Assembly: GCA_026120185.1 (NCBI GenBank)
Contig: JANUWF010001053.1
Coordinates: forward strand, 1,014,501 to 1,078,500
Reading direction: 5' to 3'
DNA from: Voacanga thouarsii
Taxonomy: Eukaryota > Streptophyta > Magnoliopsida > Gentianales > Apocynaceae
DNA length: 64,000 bases
Part shown: positions 24,537-36,120 of the stretch, in pieces
Position numbering within the stretch: position 1 is the first letter of the stretch
How the letters are laid out: each line of letters begins with the position of its first letter
Made by a program: the position numbers and the translations under genes
Notes under the pieces: model-generated
Database searches by the model: none
What the model was told of the DNA's origin: nothing
Seen by the model: only the letters and a program-made list of their open reading frames with translations

Positions 24537-27239
24537 ATAAGGATAATGCCATGAAATTTTGGATTTTACTAATTTAGCCATTTGAATATTTGTAAATATT
24601 GCTAACTATTCTTTGTAAATACTTATATATTTTTAAAGCATTAACTATCCTTTGTGCATACTTCTATGTTGTAGTACCCTATTGTAATTGCTTTAATTCT
24701 TTGTTTTTAGCTATTGAGATAAATAAATTGTATATTGAATTTTTTTTAGTGTTTTGTATCATTATACTCTATTGTATTTTAATTTTTCATATTGTTGTAT
24801 GTTGTTTTGGGGTAATTGTATATGTATTGGATTCTATTGATTTAGCTATTGTTTTTATAAATAGCCTCATTGTTGCCAATTATTATTGTTATTGGAGAAT
24901 TTTGTATTTGATGTTGTCCAATGTTTGTTAGATGAAAATTGTTATTGTAAATAGTTATTCCTTGAAGAGATTTTGTCATGGGAAAGTTAATTTAGTTGAA
25001 GGAGTAATTGTAATAATGCTGGATATTTTGAGAACTTGGCTTATTGTTGTATTGTTGTATATTGTTGAGATTTTCTTTTTGCATTGTTGGAATAGTTGGG
25101 GGTTGTTGTTGTTGTAATTTATATTTTAGTGGCGGTGTTGTGTGTGTGTGTGTGTGTGTTTTTTTTTTTTTTACTTGAGATTTTGTTAAATTGTTTAATC
25201 CTTTGTATAGTAGTTATTTTGGTATTGAGCTGAATTTGGTTGTTTGGGAGACTTTGATGAACTTTCAGGAACATTTAGTATAGTAGTTGTTGTAATTGTT
25301 GAGGCTAATTCTTGATTAGTTGGAGACCTTAATTTGATTTTTGAAGTTTGTTGCATTGAGTAATGATTGTTGTTGTAGAAATATTTTGAATTTCTCTCAA
25401 ATTATCTTTTGAGACTTTCATTTAGTCATTCCTTTTAATGATCACGATTTTGTTTAGTGGCATAATAAGAAAGTTAAGAATAAGATAATTGCTCTTAAGA
25501 GTCATATATAGCTTAGTAAGTGGATACTTATTGTTTTGGTCATTTGTATAATAAAAATGTATATATTAGTTTGGTGATTTATTTTATTGTATTGTTGTAT
25601 GGGTATTAGTGCCGCTCTTGATTCTAATATTGATTTTGGTTTTGTTCCTATTAGTTGATCTTATAGTTTGACTATAATATTGATATATATATATGTTCTT
25701 GTATCCTTATTGCTATTTCTTTGGCCTTTGTGTACTATTGTATTTGTTTTTATTTGTGTAGGAAAAGAAGATGACCGGCATTGTTTATTCATATAAAACT
25801 GCACCAGTTAATTTTAGAGGTTCAAAAAGCCTGAGATATTAGGAATAAATGACACCATTTATTACCTTTTGATCGCTGCCATTCAATATAGTCAGCACCA
25901 TGTTTTGGACAACAAGATTCAAGATAATGGGGGAGTATTACTTACTCTCCCATTCCTATTTTTTTTATTTTGTATAATGTAAATATGCTTGAATCATATA
26001 TTTTGGTTAATGAACATATTATCCCATTTAAGTGTAGGGGATGGGTTGAGAAATATTAATTTGCAAGTTTTCATTGATTATTTTCGAAATTTTCATATTT
26101 TTGCGTTAAAATTTTTTCTTTCATAATCGGGCTAATTTTTTTTCACATTTTTAGGCTAACATTCATGACTTTTTTGTATATGTGTTGATATGTGTTGGTT
26201 TTCTAGATTTATTATTTATCTTTTTGCATGGGAATTCTACTTAAAACTTTTCTCAAAGAGTTTATTTATGTACACTTATAGATGGGGTAAGAAAAAAGCT
26301 AAGTTTTGAGAAGTAAGCTAACTTTGTTTATACCTTTGAAAATGGTGTGAAAGTTGATTCTTTGAGAATAGATGAGAACTTTGTGATGAAACATAAGGTC
26401 TGGATTATTGGCTTATCACTAGTTTAATGTCAATTTCCATTCATTCATTTGTTTATTTATTTTGTATGTTGTATTATATAAAACTTTAATTTTATATTTG
26501 TAATCTAATGTAAGAGAAAATAGGAGCAAGCGATTGGTTGCTCCATGCACCTATTGAAGTGTGGAGAAAAAAGGCTCTAGGAATTCAAAAAGCATGTACT
26601 ATAATGAAAAACAACATGTGATATTTAAAAAAGAAAGAAAAAAACTGAGAAAAAGAAGCTGAAAAACTGAGAAAAAGAAGCTGAAAAAAGTAAAACTGCA
26701 AAGGATGGAAAAAGAAGCATTTAGGTCAAAACTATTCTGAATGCATTCTTTTGTAGAAAAATAAATAAAAAATTAAGAGGCTCCTACATTGCTATTCTAA
26801 GTTAAAATGTATTGTTGTAGTATTATATCAAAGTGTAACGTATTGTTGCAATGGGATATAACACTGGTAATGTTTATATCTTTTGTAAGCACCCAACTTA
26901 AGAGAGTCTATTGAACCTAACTTGTATTAATCACATAGTCTGTATTTTTAATTGGAGAAGTAAAGTGAATAATATTTATTTGGTATAAACTTGTTTAATT
27001 CCACTTTGATATTCTTGTTTGTGTTTAATTTAATACATGAGTATACATGAGATTAACTTGGATAGATAAGTGTTGGGAAATATTCTAAAGTAACGGAAGG
27101 AAAAATATTTCTACTGTTTTGACTCTATTGCACATATATTGAATTGTTCTTGTTAATTCACCTAGATTGCCTATTACTTGTAAACTTATTTATTTTACCT
27201 ATTTTCTTGAGGATAAGCAAAAGTTTGAGTGTAGGGAAG
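24537..27239 (+). mobile_element. Athila-like non-coding internal region
   Basis: Bounded by the degenerate primer site (24514-24536) and a polypurine-like motif (27207-27239: TTGAGGATAAGCAAAAGTTT then GAGTGTAGGGA). A second purine motif, TTTAAGTGTAGGGGATGGG, lies at about 26028-26046. The pair has the same ~1.2-kb spacing as the tails at 14.87/16.16 kb and 61.6/62.6 kb. Small plus-strand frames at 24599-24931 and 24932-25117 are hydrophobic low-complexity peptides without a domain. No gag or pol was seen, so the element is non-autonomous or gutted. A GT/T tract lies at 25139-25172. Confidence 0.5.
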
Positions 27240-27499
27240 TGATGTGTGTTCAATTGTACATATTTTCTATACCCTTAGTGACTTATTTGTGATGACTTTA
27301 TACTTGAATTTGCCACTCACCCATAGTTTTTATCTTCTTTTTTATTATTTTTAAAATAAAGTGTTATCTAAAGAAATAAGATAAAAAGGGAAGAAAAAAA
27401 AAGAAAAGAAAAAAAACAGATGCTAAGATGAATAGTGTTGTTTATATCAACTCGGATGGCAATATGGAAGTTCACAGAACATAACCATAGATCTGATTT

Positions 27500-27830
27500 T
27501 CACGTAGTTTTAGGGCATTCCATGTAATGCCTCTCATAAATATCATACCGGAAGTCTGCAATAAACTTGGATTGCACCTTGTCCAGTTGCCCAGATAAAA
27601 GGTCTTTACCACAATTCAATGCCAAAATGGAAAGACAAACATATAACAAATGTATCAGAGTTTGCCAAACTTATGTTGTAGTTTACATTCCTGAGACAAG
27701 ATGAACTCACTGTTTCATTACATACTTTTCACAAATTATGAAAGTAGTGTACATAGAACTATCACGTTTATAAACCTAAAAGAGTAGAATTGTCCTCAAG
27801 GCCTTCGACACTCAGTCCAGAATCCTAGAA
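27500..27830 (-). pseudogene. Exon-like minus-strand frames of unknown origin
   Basis: A minus frame of about 43 codons ending at TGA 27502-27500 encodes GQLDKVQSKFIADFRYDIYE followed by RHYMECPKTT, with mixed composition quite unlike the surrounding repeats. Upstream in the same sense, a TTTTTCTAG acceptor near 27831 precedes DSGLSVEGLEDNSTLL and a possible donor (TTTTAG|GTTTAT) near 27783. I do not recognise the protein. This may be a captured or decayed host-gene fragment, or chance. Confidence 0.25.
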
Positions 27831-30504
27831 AAACATGGCATAAAACAAGTATGAGTAATTTACACACAGTGAGTACCATGGGTGCTTGTGTTTTTCAAAA
27901 GAAAAGACATAGTAAAATAAGTTGTCATGTTTTCCACTAAAAGTAATCAATAGGACTTTTTTGGGGTTTTCCACTAAAAACAATTCTACAACTATATATA
28001 GAAAAAGTATCGCAAGAATTGTTCAAAATATCATGCACGTTTGAAAATTTAAATTTTATCAACATCATTGCCCCATATTTTTGGCATATATGGAAAACCC
28101 AGTCTTCTCAACACCAATGCCCAATAGTTTTCAGAAAAAAAAAGCAGGCTTTTCTATCCATAGAAGGTTGGTTTGCTTGCAAAGCCCTGCAAGGCTTTGC
28201 CTTTGGCTAATATGCTATACCGTGCCAAGTACAATCTTGACACATAGCTAAATTAGCTAGCCTGGTAGAAGTGTCATTACAATCTACCTAATACGCGCCT
28301 TCAGGTGGTAATTCCTATGCTATTTGTTCCTTACCAAAATAGGGGGCCAAATTCATAAGTCATTGGTTATACACAGGGATCGATTCCCATCCGTTCCACA
28401 CAAAAAAAAAAAAAAAAAATGAGCAAGGGGGTTAACCAAGTACTTACTGCCCAGTTAGGTAAGTCATATCTGGCCATTTCTAACGTCATATTGCCCGGTT
28501 TGGAGTAAGACAATCCTTAGAACTAGCAAGATTATTTAGGGTCGTCTATCTCTAATGCGAGCTAGTACAATGAGAAAATCTTTTATTGAGTACTCTACGT
28601 CTTCACTGCTTCACAAGAGTAGTCTAATACCACTGCTTCACAAGACCAGTCAAATATCTCGTGTCTCAAGAAAATATTAAGAAATATTTTTTGAGGGCAA
28701 AATATCATTTTTACCAAATGTTGATTCCATATCGAGAAATACTTTTCCAAATTCCTTGCGTAGTAGGATAATAAGTCCTTCCCGCATTATAAAATCATTC
28801 CTCAAGGGTGTCAATGTAAATTATGCATTTTAAGTATGCCCGAGTCTAAAAGAAAGTTCATTTTACTCAAATCTAGAATTCTAAGTCCAAAAAGGAAATA
28901 AATTCAATGATTTCATATCACACCATGCCTGGTAGTCTTAAAAGTAGTTCATCGTTCCATTAAAACAAAGGAATCACAATTTGCATGCTTTATCATTAAA
29001 CATGGAATAAAACATCTTTGTGTAGGAAAAATACTCATTTTGTCACATAATATGTGAAAGAATATTTTCCATAAATACTTGTGCCCCAAAACATTCATAG
29101 TACAAAGAATTCAAAATCCTTTGTAGAAATATTCCATTTCATAATATGTAATCATTCTTTTGTTTAGAGAAGCCAAAATCTTGCTGAAGAAAACCAAAAG
29201 GTTTATTATTCATGAGAAAAAATTCACAGCACAACAAACTCAAAATCCTTTGTGGAACATATTCCGTTTCCAAATATTTAACAATTTCTAGTTCAAAATA
29301 ACCAAAACTTTGTTCAGAAAAAAAAAAAAAAAAACCATACTTTGGTTCAGAAAGGCCAAAAGGTTTATTATCTATACTCTTATGCTTTTAAGGAAAATAG
29401 CCATGATTAAGTCGTACTCATAATCATAAAGGTCCATTTTCCCATTTTAAACATAGCATGAAACAAGCTCACACTTACTTGGAAAAACCATATTTTTGGT
29501 CAAGAAAACCAAATGGATTCACAACATCCATATTGCATGTGATCATAACATGTTTAGGAAAACCACTAGCACAAAATGGCATTTTTAAAACAAGTGGGAC
29601 TCACTGTAATAAATACCATTACTTAGCGATATGTTGCCATTTAGAATTCACCAAGTCCTTATGATATTCGCGCCTACATTAAAGGAGTATATCATCCTGT
29701 CTTAGCATGTCAATTCTCTAAAGTAATGCATTGTTAAAAATGCGTCGCAAGGAAATACTAGTTTCCTAAATTCACATTTCTCACAGTTCGAAACATAATC
29801 ACTTGAAGTAGTTAAAGGAACAATATTTCCTTCTCATATCGATTCCTTCATTCTTTTATTTCACATGTTTGTAAGGCATATGCTTAGCATTATAATATCT
29901 TATTGCTTCATTAAGTCCAGGTAAAGAGATAGCTTTCATTAACCATAACAGAATTTTTTGTTGTATTTGTACTTTGATCAAGCCATTTCTCTTATTTCTT
30001 CTACATAACATACATCATCTAGCATATCCAAACTCTCGTTTAACACCTGCACAAGTGTGATTTAAGCTTGATTTCAGTTGAGCATCTTTAGATACATCAA
30101 AACAAAGTGCATGTAGTGGAGTACAAAATCAGCATTTTCTTGAACAAACAACAACATAGCTAGCTTCAATTTCTATTTTCATTGCACAAGAATACATATT
30201 ATGGCAGAATCTTCTTCCTAAGTTTTCACCACAACAAAAAACACCAAAATGAATCCAAGAACAAAAAAAAAAAAAAAAAAAAAAAGCCTTTTACAGCCAG
30301 CTCAAACAAGAACAACGACAACTTGTAAAATATAAAATTCCTCTCATGAACACAACCATGTTTTTAGCAATTTTCTTCAACAAAATTGGTATCAATAGGA
30401 AGATTTTGATACCTTAAACTCTTTTTGTTCTTAGAATAGAAGCTTTTACCTTGTTTGTGATTGCAAATCAATGCTTGAAGCCTATAGTACCTTGCTGCTC
30501 GTCT

Positions 30505-30585
<81 letters not shown>

Positions 30586-31279
30586 TTCTTTCAATTCCTT
30601 TCTCCATTTTTTTCTTCCCTATTTCCAATTTTCCATATGTCTCCACTACCATTCTCTTGTTCTTTTATTCAACATCCCTCACAATTTATTCATGTGCTTA
30701 ATTAGGTGTTATGGATGACTAAGCATACTTCTTTAATGATAGGATTTTGCGGCTTCTTGTGAAAGTTGCAGAATTCTTGAACATTTTTTTCTAATCAACT
30801 TTTAGCACTTAGTTTTCATGCACCTAATCAACAAACACCATCTAATTTCTTTTGTAACCAATCATGTGAAAGTCTATGATTCCAAATTCCCAATCACAAA
30901 ATAATACTTGTTTCCTTTTCGACTATAATTACTATACTTCTCCAGAAATAACCATAATTAAGGTCACTATTCATCTCAGTCAGGAAAACTTTTTATTTGA
31001 TCAGTGCAATCTACGCATTAAGCTGAACTTAGCGGTGGGGTTTAGATTTCCCAAATTCTTTCTTAGTTTTTCTCATTCCATGATTGAAAGTTCCAACACT
31101 ATCCTTGAAAATTTTTGTCACACCAAAATGTTTGTCTCATTAAACTAATCTTTTCTTGTTCTAGTGTTACATACAAATGCTTATTCAATATAAAGTAGTC
31201 AATGATTAGAGGTACAAAAGGGAGGGATGTTACATTCGAAGGCCTACTGATAAAATAAAATGAGATCAATGTCGGCGGC
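27831..31279. other. Unassigned AT-rich DNA
   Basis: No coding region was recognised. The stretch contains A-tracts (28402-28419, 29320-29334, 30262-30284), a long CT run (30507-30582), and near 31216 the sequence AAAAGGGAGGGATGTTACA, which resembles a polypurine tract plus LTR end. It may include a diverged LTR, but I could not match both ends. Confidence 0.3.
30507..30582. repeat. (CT)38 microsatellite
   Basis: Uninterrupted CT dinucleotides. The Arg-Glu and Ser-Leu frames that cross it are artefacts. Confidence 0.97.
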
Positions 31280-31464
31280 CAATAATAGAGAATAACACCC
31301 ATATAATAAAGAAAAGATTGGTGAGAGTTTGAGGTTGATTCAAGAGAAGATTAAAGATGAAGATGAAGAGGTAACTTGTTTATATGCATTTCCTACTCTT
31401 TTTTCTTTGTTTTCTCTTGTCAATTTGTATGGATTGTATTTATTATTCTTGAAAGGATGAACCC
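31280..31464 (+). repeat. Second copy of the 22.0-kb repeat
   Basis: Matches 22011-22217 (GAGGTTGATTCAAGAGAAGA, CTTTGTTTTCTCTTGTCAAT). It is interrupted at 31465 by the copia-type LTR that carries the nested insertions. Confidence 0.75.
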
Positions 31465-33072
31465 TATTAGGATTGTTGTTGGGTATCTTAGGCTTGTATT
31501 CTATACGGTGCCGTGGAAAATAAACGAGATACCATCCCAGGACCCCCCTATGTGTGCAAAACAAGACATAAAGATAATAAAGGTAGCAGCTTTTTATCTT
31601 TGTTTGATCGTTTGAAGAACAAAATTTCTTCTTCAAGTCGCGATCCAGCAATCCTCTTGTGCAAACTCCACGAGAGTTGGACATCTAACCATTATAATCA
31701 CAGTGTGTGATTATCTCTAACAATAATCCACACAGAGGAATACCCAAGCACCAAAATTTCCTGTGCTAGCAAAAAAAAAGATGGCAGCTAGGGCTGTTTT
31801 CGTTTTCAGCAAAACGAGAGAGAGAGAGAGAAGAAGAAGAAGAAGACGTTTGTTTTTGTGGCTCCTATTTTCGTGTGAATCACACTTGGATTACGGTTTC
31901 GAGCATATCCAATATATGTTCCGAAATCCATTGAAAATCTAAAATTATAAAACAATTAGAATTTCCTAATTGTAATTGGAAACATCAAGTTCACACAATT
32001 ACAACTTGGACCACAAATTATAACTAATTATAATTTGTCCACAACAACTTCTCTTTCTCAAAATTAACTGCACTATGTTATCAAATAACCTCTTGAGTAT
32101 ATAATTCTCTATTGTGTGTGACCTATTAGGTTTCCCAGTCAATTGGTAGTGAACATGAATTAATCCAAACGTCTTTGAGATTAACAATCCATAATTAATT
32201 TGAATTAATCCTATTAATTCTAATAAGGATTGGTTTATTAATTCATCAATTAATAAACCCATATTCCCAGATCATGAGTGGTATCTAGCAATACATCATG
32301 ACGACCCAAGAGTCTAGGAAGTCAAGTGGCTTGACATGAACCCTTCAATAACAAAGTTCAGTGCAATTAACTCCTTTCACCATACAATATCTCATTCAGT
32401 TTGGAGTATGGAATTAGTGCCAACTCCCTCCAGAATTAATTCTGGCCCGAATACAATAGTACTTGTACCAAGAATCCACTACTCTAGATGTGTATCAATT
32501 AGAACTATTTCCAATACACAATTGCCTTGGCCAAGGACTTTCCGAGTAGTAATTTCTACAAGTGGTTGGGAGATATTCGCCCCTACTATTAGGAGTGGTG
32601 AATCATTTATTGACTCTCTCAACTACTTTCGTTTATCTCACAATGTACCCAATATCCATCCCATAGGCAGCCCTCAATCGAGCTCCGAAGATTGGAATCA
32701 AAGTACAATGCTCAGCAAACAAAGTACCTTAGAGATCTCAAGTCTAAGGATACTTGCATGTTTGCTATATTGAGATTATATCATTGACACTAAATAGTTA
32801 TCCATATGATTATCTCAAAACTAGGTTGTAAAACCCCAGTCAAAACCAACCTTAGAGTAAGAGGGTTGGGGTGTATATCATATTTCATTGCATGTTTAAA
32901 TATATTTTTATATGATTTTATGTGCATTGAATTTGTGTTTTATAGTCTAGAGGGCTTGATTATGACTATTGAGTAAGAATGGCAAAATGGTAATTTTTGC
33001 TTGAGGTGGAAAACGGGAGATAGCTTGAGGATTGAATAGGAAAATATTTTTAGAGGGAAAATAAGAACAAGA

Positions 33073-33136
33073 GTTGTTGTAGTTTAGTGGTTAGAGCCTT
33101 AGAATTAATTCTTGAGGTATTGGGTTCAAATTCCAT
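33073..33136 (+). other. tRNA-like module with Pol III A and B boxes
   Basis: GTTGTTGTAGTTTAGTGG begins like plant tRNA-Asp, with an A-box-like TAGTTTAGTGG. About 30 bases later GGGTTCAAATTCC fits the B-box consensus GGTTCRANTCC. Acceptor and T stems do not pair properly, so it is not a functional tRNA. It lies 247 bp inside the LTR start. Confidence 0.55.
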
Positions 33137-35517
33137 CATAGGAGCTTTAGCTTGGTTAAATTTTATTTTTTCTTGGGAAGTAATATTTTCGGCCTTATGA
33201 GCTTGGAGTAGGGTAGAAATGTTGTCCTAAGAGAGACATGATAGGAGTATCCTCATCCTACTCTTTTTCCTACACAAAATTCCTAAGGGGAATCCATTTC
33301 CTCTTGATCCTTAATTTTTCCTATTTCTCAATTCATTAACTTGTTCAAATTGTTCAAGCCAATTTTATTCTAGAAAAATTACAGCAATGTGCTGTGGTTT
33401 TGTAGGTTCAAAATATCTTAGTAAGAGACATCTTATGGACTGAAACCATGGAAGAGGGGGAAAGGATTTAAGTGAATTAAATTCCTTAGTGAACTTTATA
33501 AAAACTTTACTCTAGCTAAGTTCATTTTCCTTCATGTATGGAACTAAAATTTTACCTAGCTTTGTGTGCCTTCAGGGTGTCGAAATTCTTAGCCATTATT
33601 CCCTCCCAAATGCTGCTAGAAAATGGCCCTCTTGATCAGCTTAGAACTTGGATGTTTCTGGCCATTTTCGGACTGCACAAAAGCTGTGCAAAACCAGGAA
33701 AATTCCTGGGCAAATTCACAGCTTAGGAGGTCTGAAACCAAGCTGTTTTCTTCCAGTTTTTGTTCAGCATCTTAGCCACATTTTTCCTCCATGAAGAAGG
33801 CTAGAAATCAGCCTTGAAAAGCCTTGAAATTTCCCTTCAAACTCCTTGCAAACCGACTGGAAAAGGGCGGCTGAAAAATTACCCAGAAAATTCCAGTAAG
33901 CAGCGAAAACCTGTGCAGAAATTTTCCAGCCTTGGTTCCTAATTCATCCCTAGTCAAAACTCCATCCTTCTTCTGCACACATCACTCTTAAACCTTCAGT
34001 AATTGAAATCCATTATCCTTCTCAAGCTTCTACATGAAAACCCAGTCTTGGCTGCCTAAAAGATTTCCAAAAAAAATTCTGCAAACATGATCTGATTTGT
34101 ATACCAAAATTCCAGCCACCATGATTTAACAACTTTCCATAAAATATACCTCAAACAACCAGACCTTCCCTTCATCATTACACTCAGTAATTTCAGCCAC
34201 CTTTAGCTTCCCTCAACCAGCATTCATATAGCTGAAACATTGCCAGCAATTTGGCCATGGCAAACTTCCAAATGCTCTCCCATGTCAAAGGTATTCCTGA
34301 ATATTTAGTTTCCAAATTTGCTTCCCAAAAATATTCTTCAAGGATTTCAACAACTAGCCTTTCCTTTTCCCTTCCAAACCAGAAAATCAGCTACCAAAAC
34401 CCTTGAAGCAGTCGGCCAACCCTAACCTATATAGAATTTCGGCAGCTCCAATCCCAAAAGCTCTCTACTCTCTTCGACATCAAGAACACACAACACACCA
34501 AGAACACCTACTCCTTCCTTTCACCTAATACTCTCCCAAATCACTTCAAACTTCTTCTAAAATTTCCAGATTGAACCTACTCACTGCCATGAGTCCATCA
34601 ATACCATTCTTAACATCAAACTCCAAAATCCAACTTGCTATTTTAGATAAAAAACCAGAAATTTTGTGAAGGCTCAAGAACACCTTCAAGGTAGGTTTGT
34701 TCTAACAACTTCATCTTCTCCAATCTTGATCTCTAATGAATATATATACGAATAAACATGCTAATGGTCTCTCTCTCTCTCTCTCACGGCTGATCTCTCT
34801 CCTCTTGGCCGGATGGCTTTTTTTCCAATGGCCATACTTTCTCCACCTTTCTTGGACGGATTAAGGCATCTAGGGGTTGACAACCATTCGAAACTCCTTC
34901 AATATATTCAACAAACAAGTAAGCCTTTTAACCCTTCTTTTAAATTCTAGATTCATTTCTCTAGGATGATGTTGATAGAAGGTGGATTATAGATAGGGTT
35001 TGAGTATATATTGTTGAGGTTGAAGCATGAATGTATGTATGAATGTGAAGGAGATGGGATTTATGCATAGATGGATTATCTTGATTGATTGTATGATGAT
35101 TTGAGGTTTAATGCATGCCTCCATATCATAAGTAGTATTTGTGATGAAGTATGCTAGAGATTATGTCACCTTTGGTGAATAGGATTTATATTCATGTTGG
35201 ATTATTGAAGCCATGATCATATTTATGCTAGTAGGGGTTAGATCATTCTTGATAAATTTAGATTTATGCTTATATACATGATTTGGATGATTTGATGAAT
35301 TGAAGGATTGTATATGTTCATAATTGTGGTTATCCATAGAAGTATGATCATGATCTAGTTGTCCAAAAGCTAATTTTTATTTCATAAATAAAATATTTCA
35401 TAACATGATTTTGCTAGTAAATTCGAAAAAAAAAAAACCTAGGAGTGGTAGATTTGGATTATTATATATAATAAGGATATTTTAGTCAAATAAATAATAG
35501 CTTTTGCTAGAAGAATA

Positions 35518-35520
<3 letters not shown>

Positions 35521-35553
<33 letters not shown>
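35521..35553. repeat. (TA)n microsatellite
   Basis: An uninterrupted TA run inside the gypsy solo LTR. Confidence 0.95.
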
Positions 35554-35558
<5 letters not shown>

Positions 35559-35925
35559 AATAATGAAATCAACTAAAACCTTTTATGGAAATAATCATAA
35601 TTAGTAAAATATTTATTACTAAAAAAAATATAATTATTATATTTAATCAAAACCCAATAAAAATTTATTTATTATTTTTCAAGCATGACTCATTAAATTT
35701 ATTTTCAACTAATTTTAGTTAACAATTATTTTCTAATAACTAAATTATTAATAAATCATTATTTTACCTAATACCACCTAGGACTCTTTATCAAGTAAAC
35801 TCTAAATTTTTCTTAGCAAGATTTAAACCATCAACTTATTAGTACTTGTTTCTCAAAACATTAATTATTTTAAATATCAAATTAGGCTTAGTTTATAAAC
35901 CTATTTATTTATAGTTTGGCCTTAA

Positions 35926-35976
35926 ACTATGGGGAAAAGTCATGCACTGCATAGCATTTTGCATTTTATGTGGTAG
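35926..35976 (+). repeat. 51-bp exact copy of 36149-36199
   Basis: The sequence beginning ACTATGGGGAAAAGTCATGC and ending TTTTATGTGGTAG is identical, over 51 bp, to 36149-36199, which lies 28 bp inside the nested LTR. One copy is in the host LTR and one in the inserted LTR, 223 bp apart. Confidence 0.95.
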
Positions 35977-36120
35977 GATCATGGTGGTAATGAGTTGAGT
36001 TGTTTTAAATTAAGAAAGTAGATTTTGGCTTGAGTTTGATTGTGGTTTGTATTTGCCCATGCGGGGTTAGGTCAGTTGTTGGAGACCTTATATTGTGAGA
36101 AAGAATCAAGTAAGCTCCTG

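Noticed and set aside
30364..30705. Arg-Glu and Ser-Leu repeat proteins
   Set aside because: Artefact of the CT microsatellite.
33073..33136. Functional tRNA-Asp gene
   Set aside because: The A and B boxes are present, but the acceptor and T stems do not pair and the anticodon region is degenerate.
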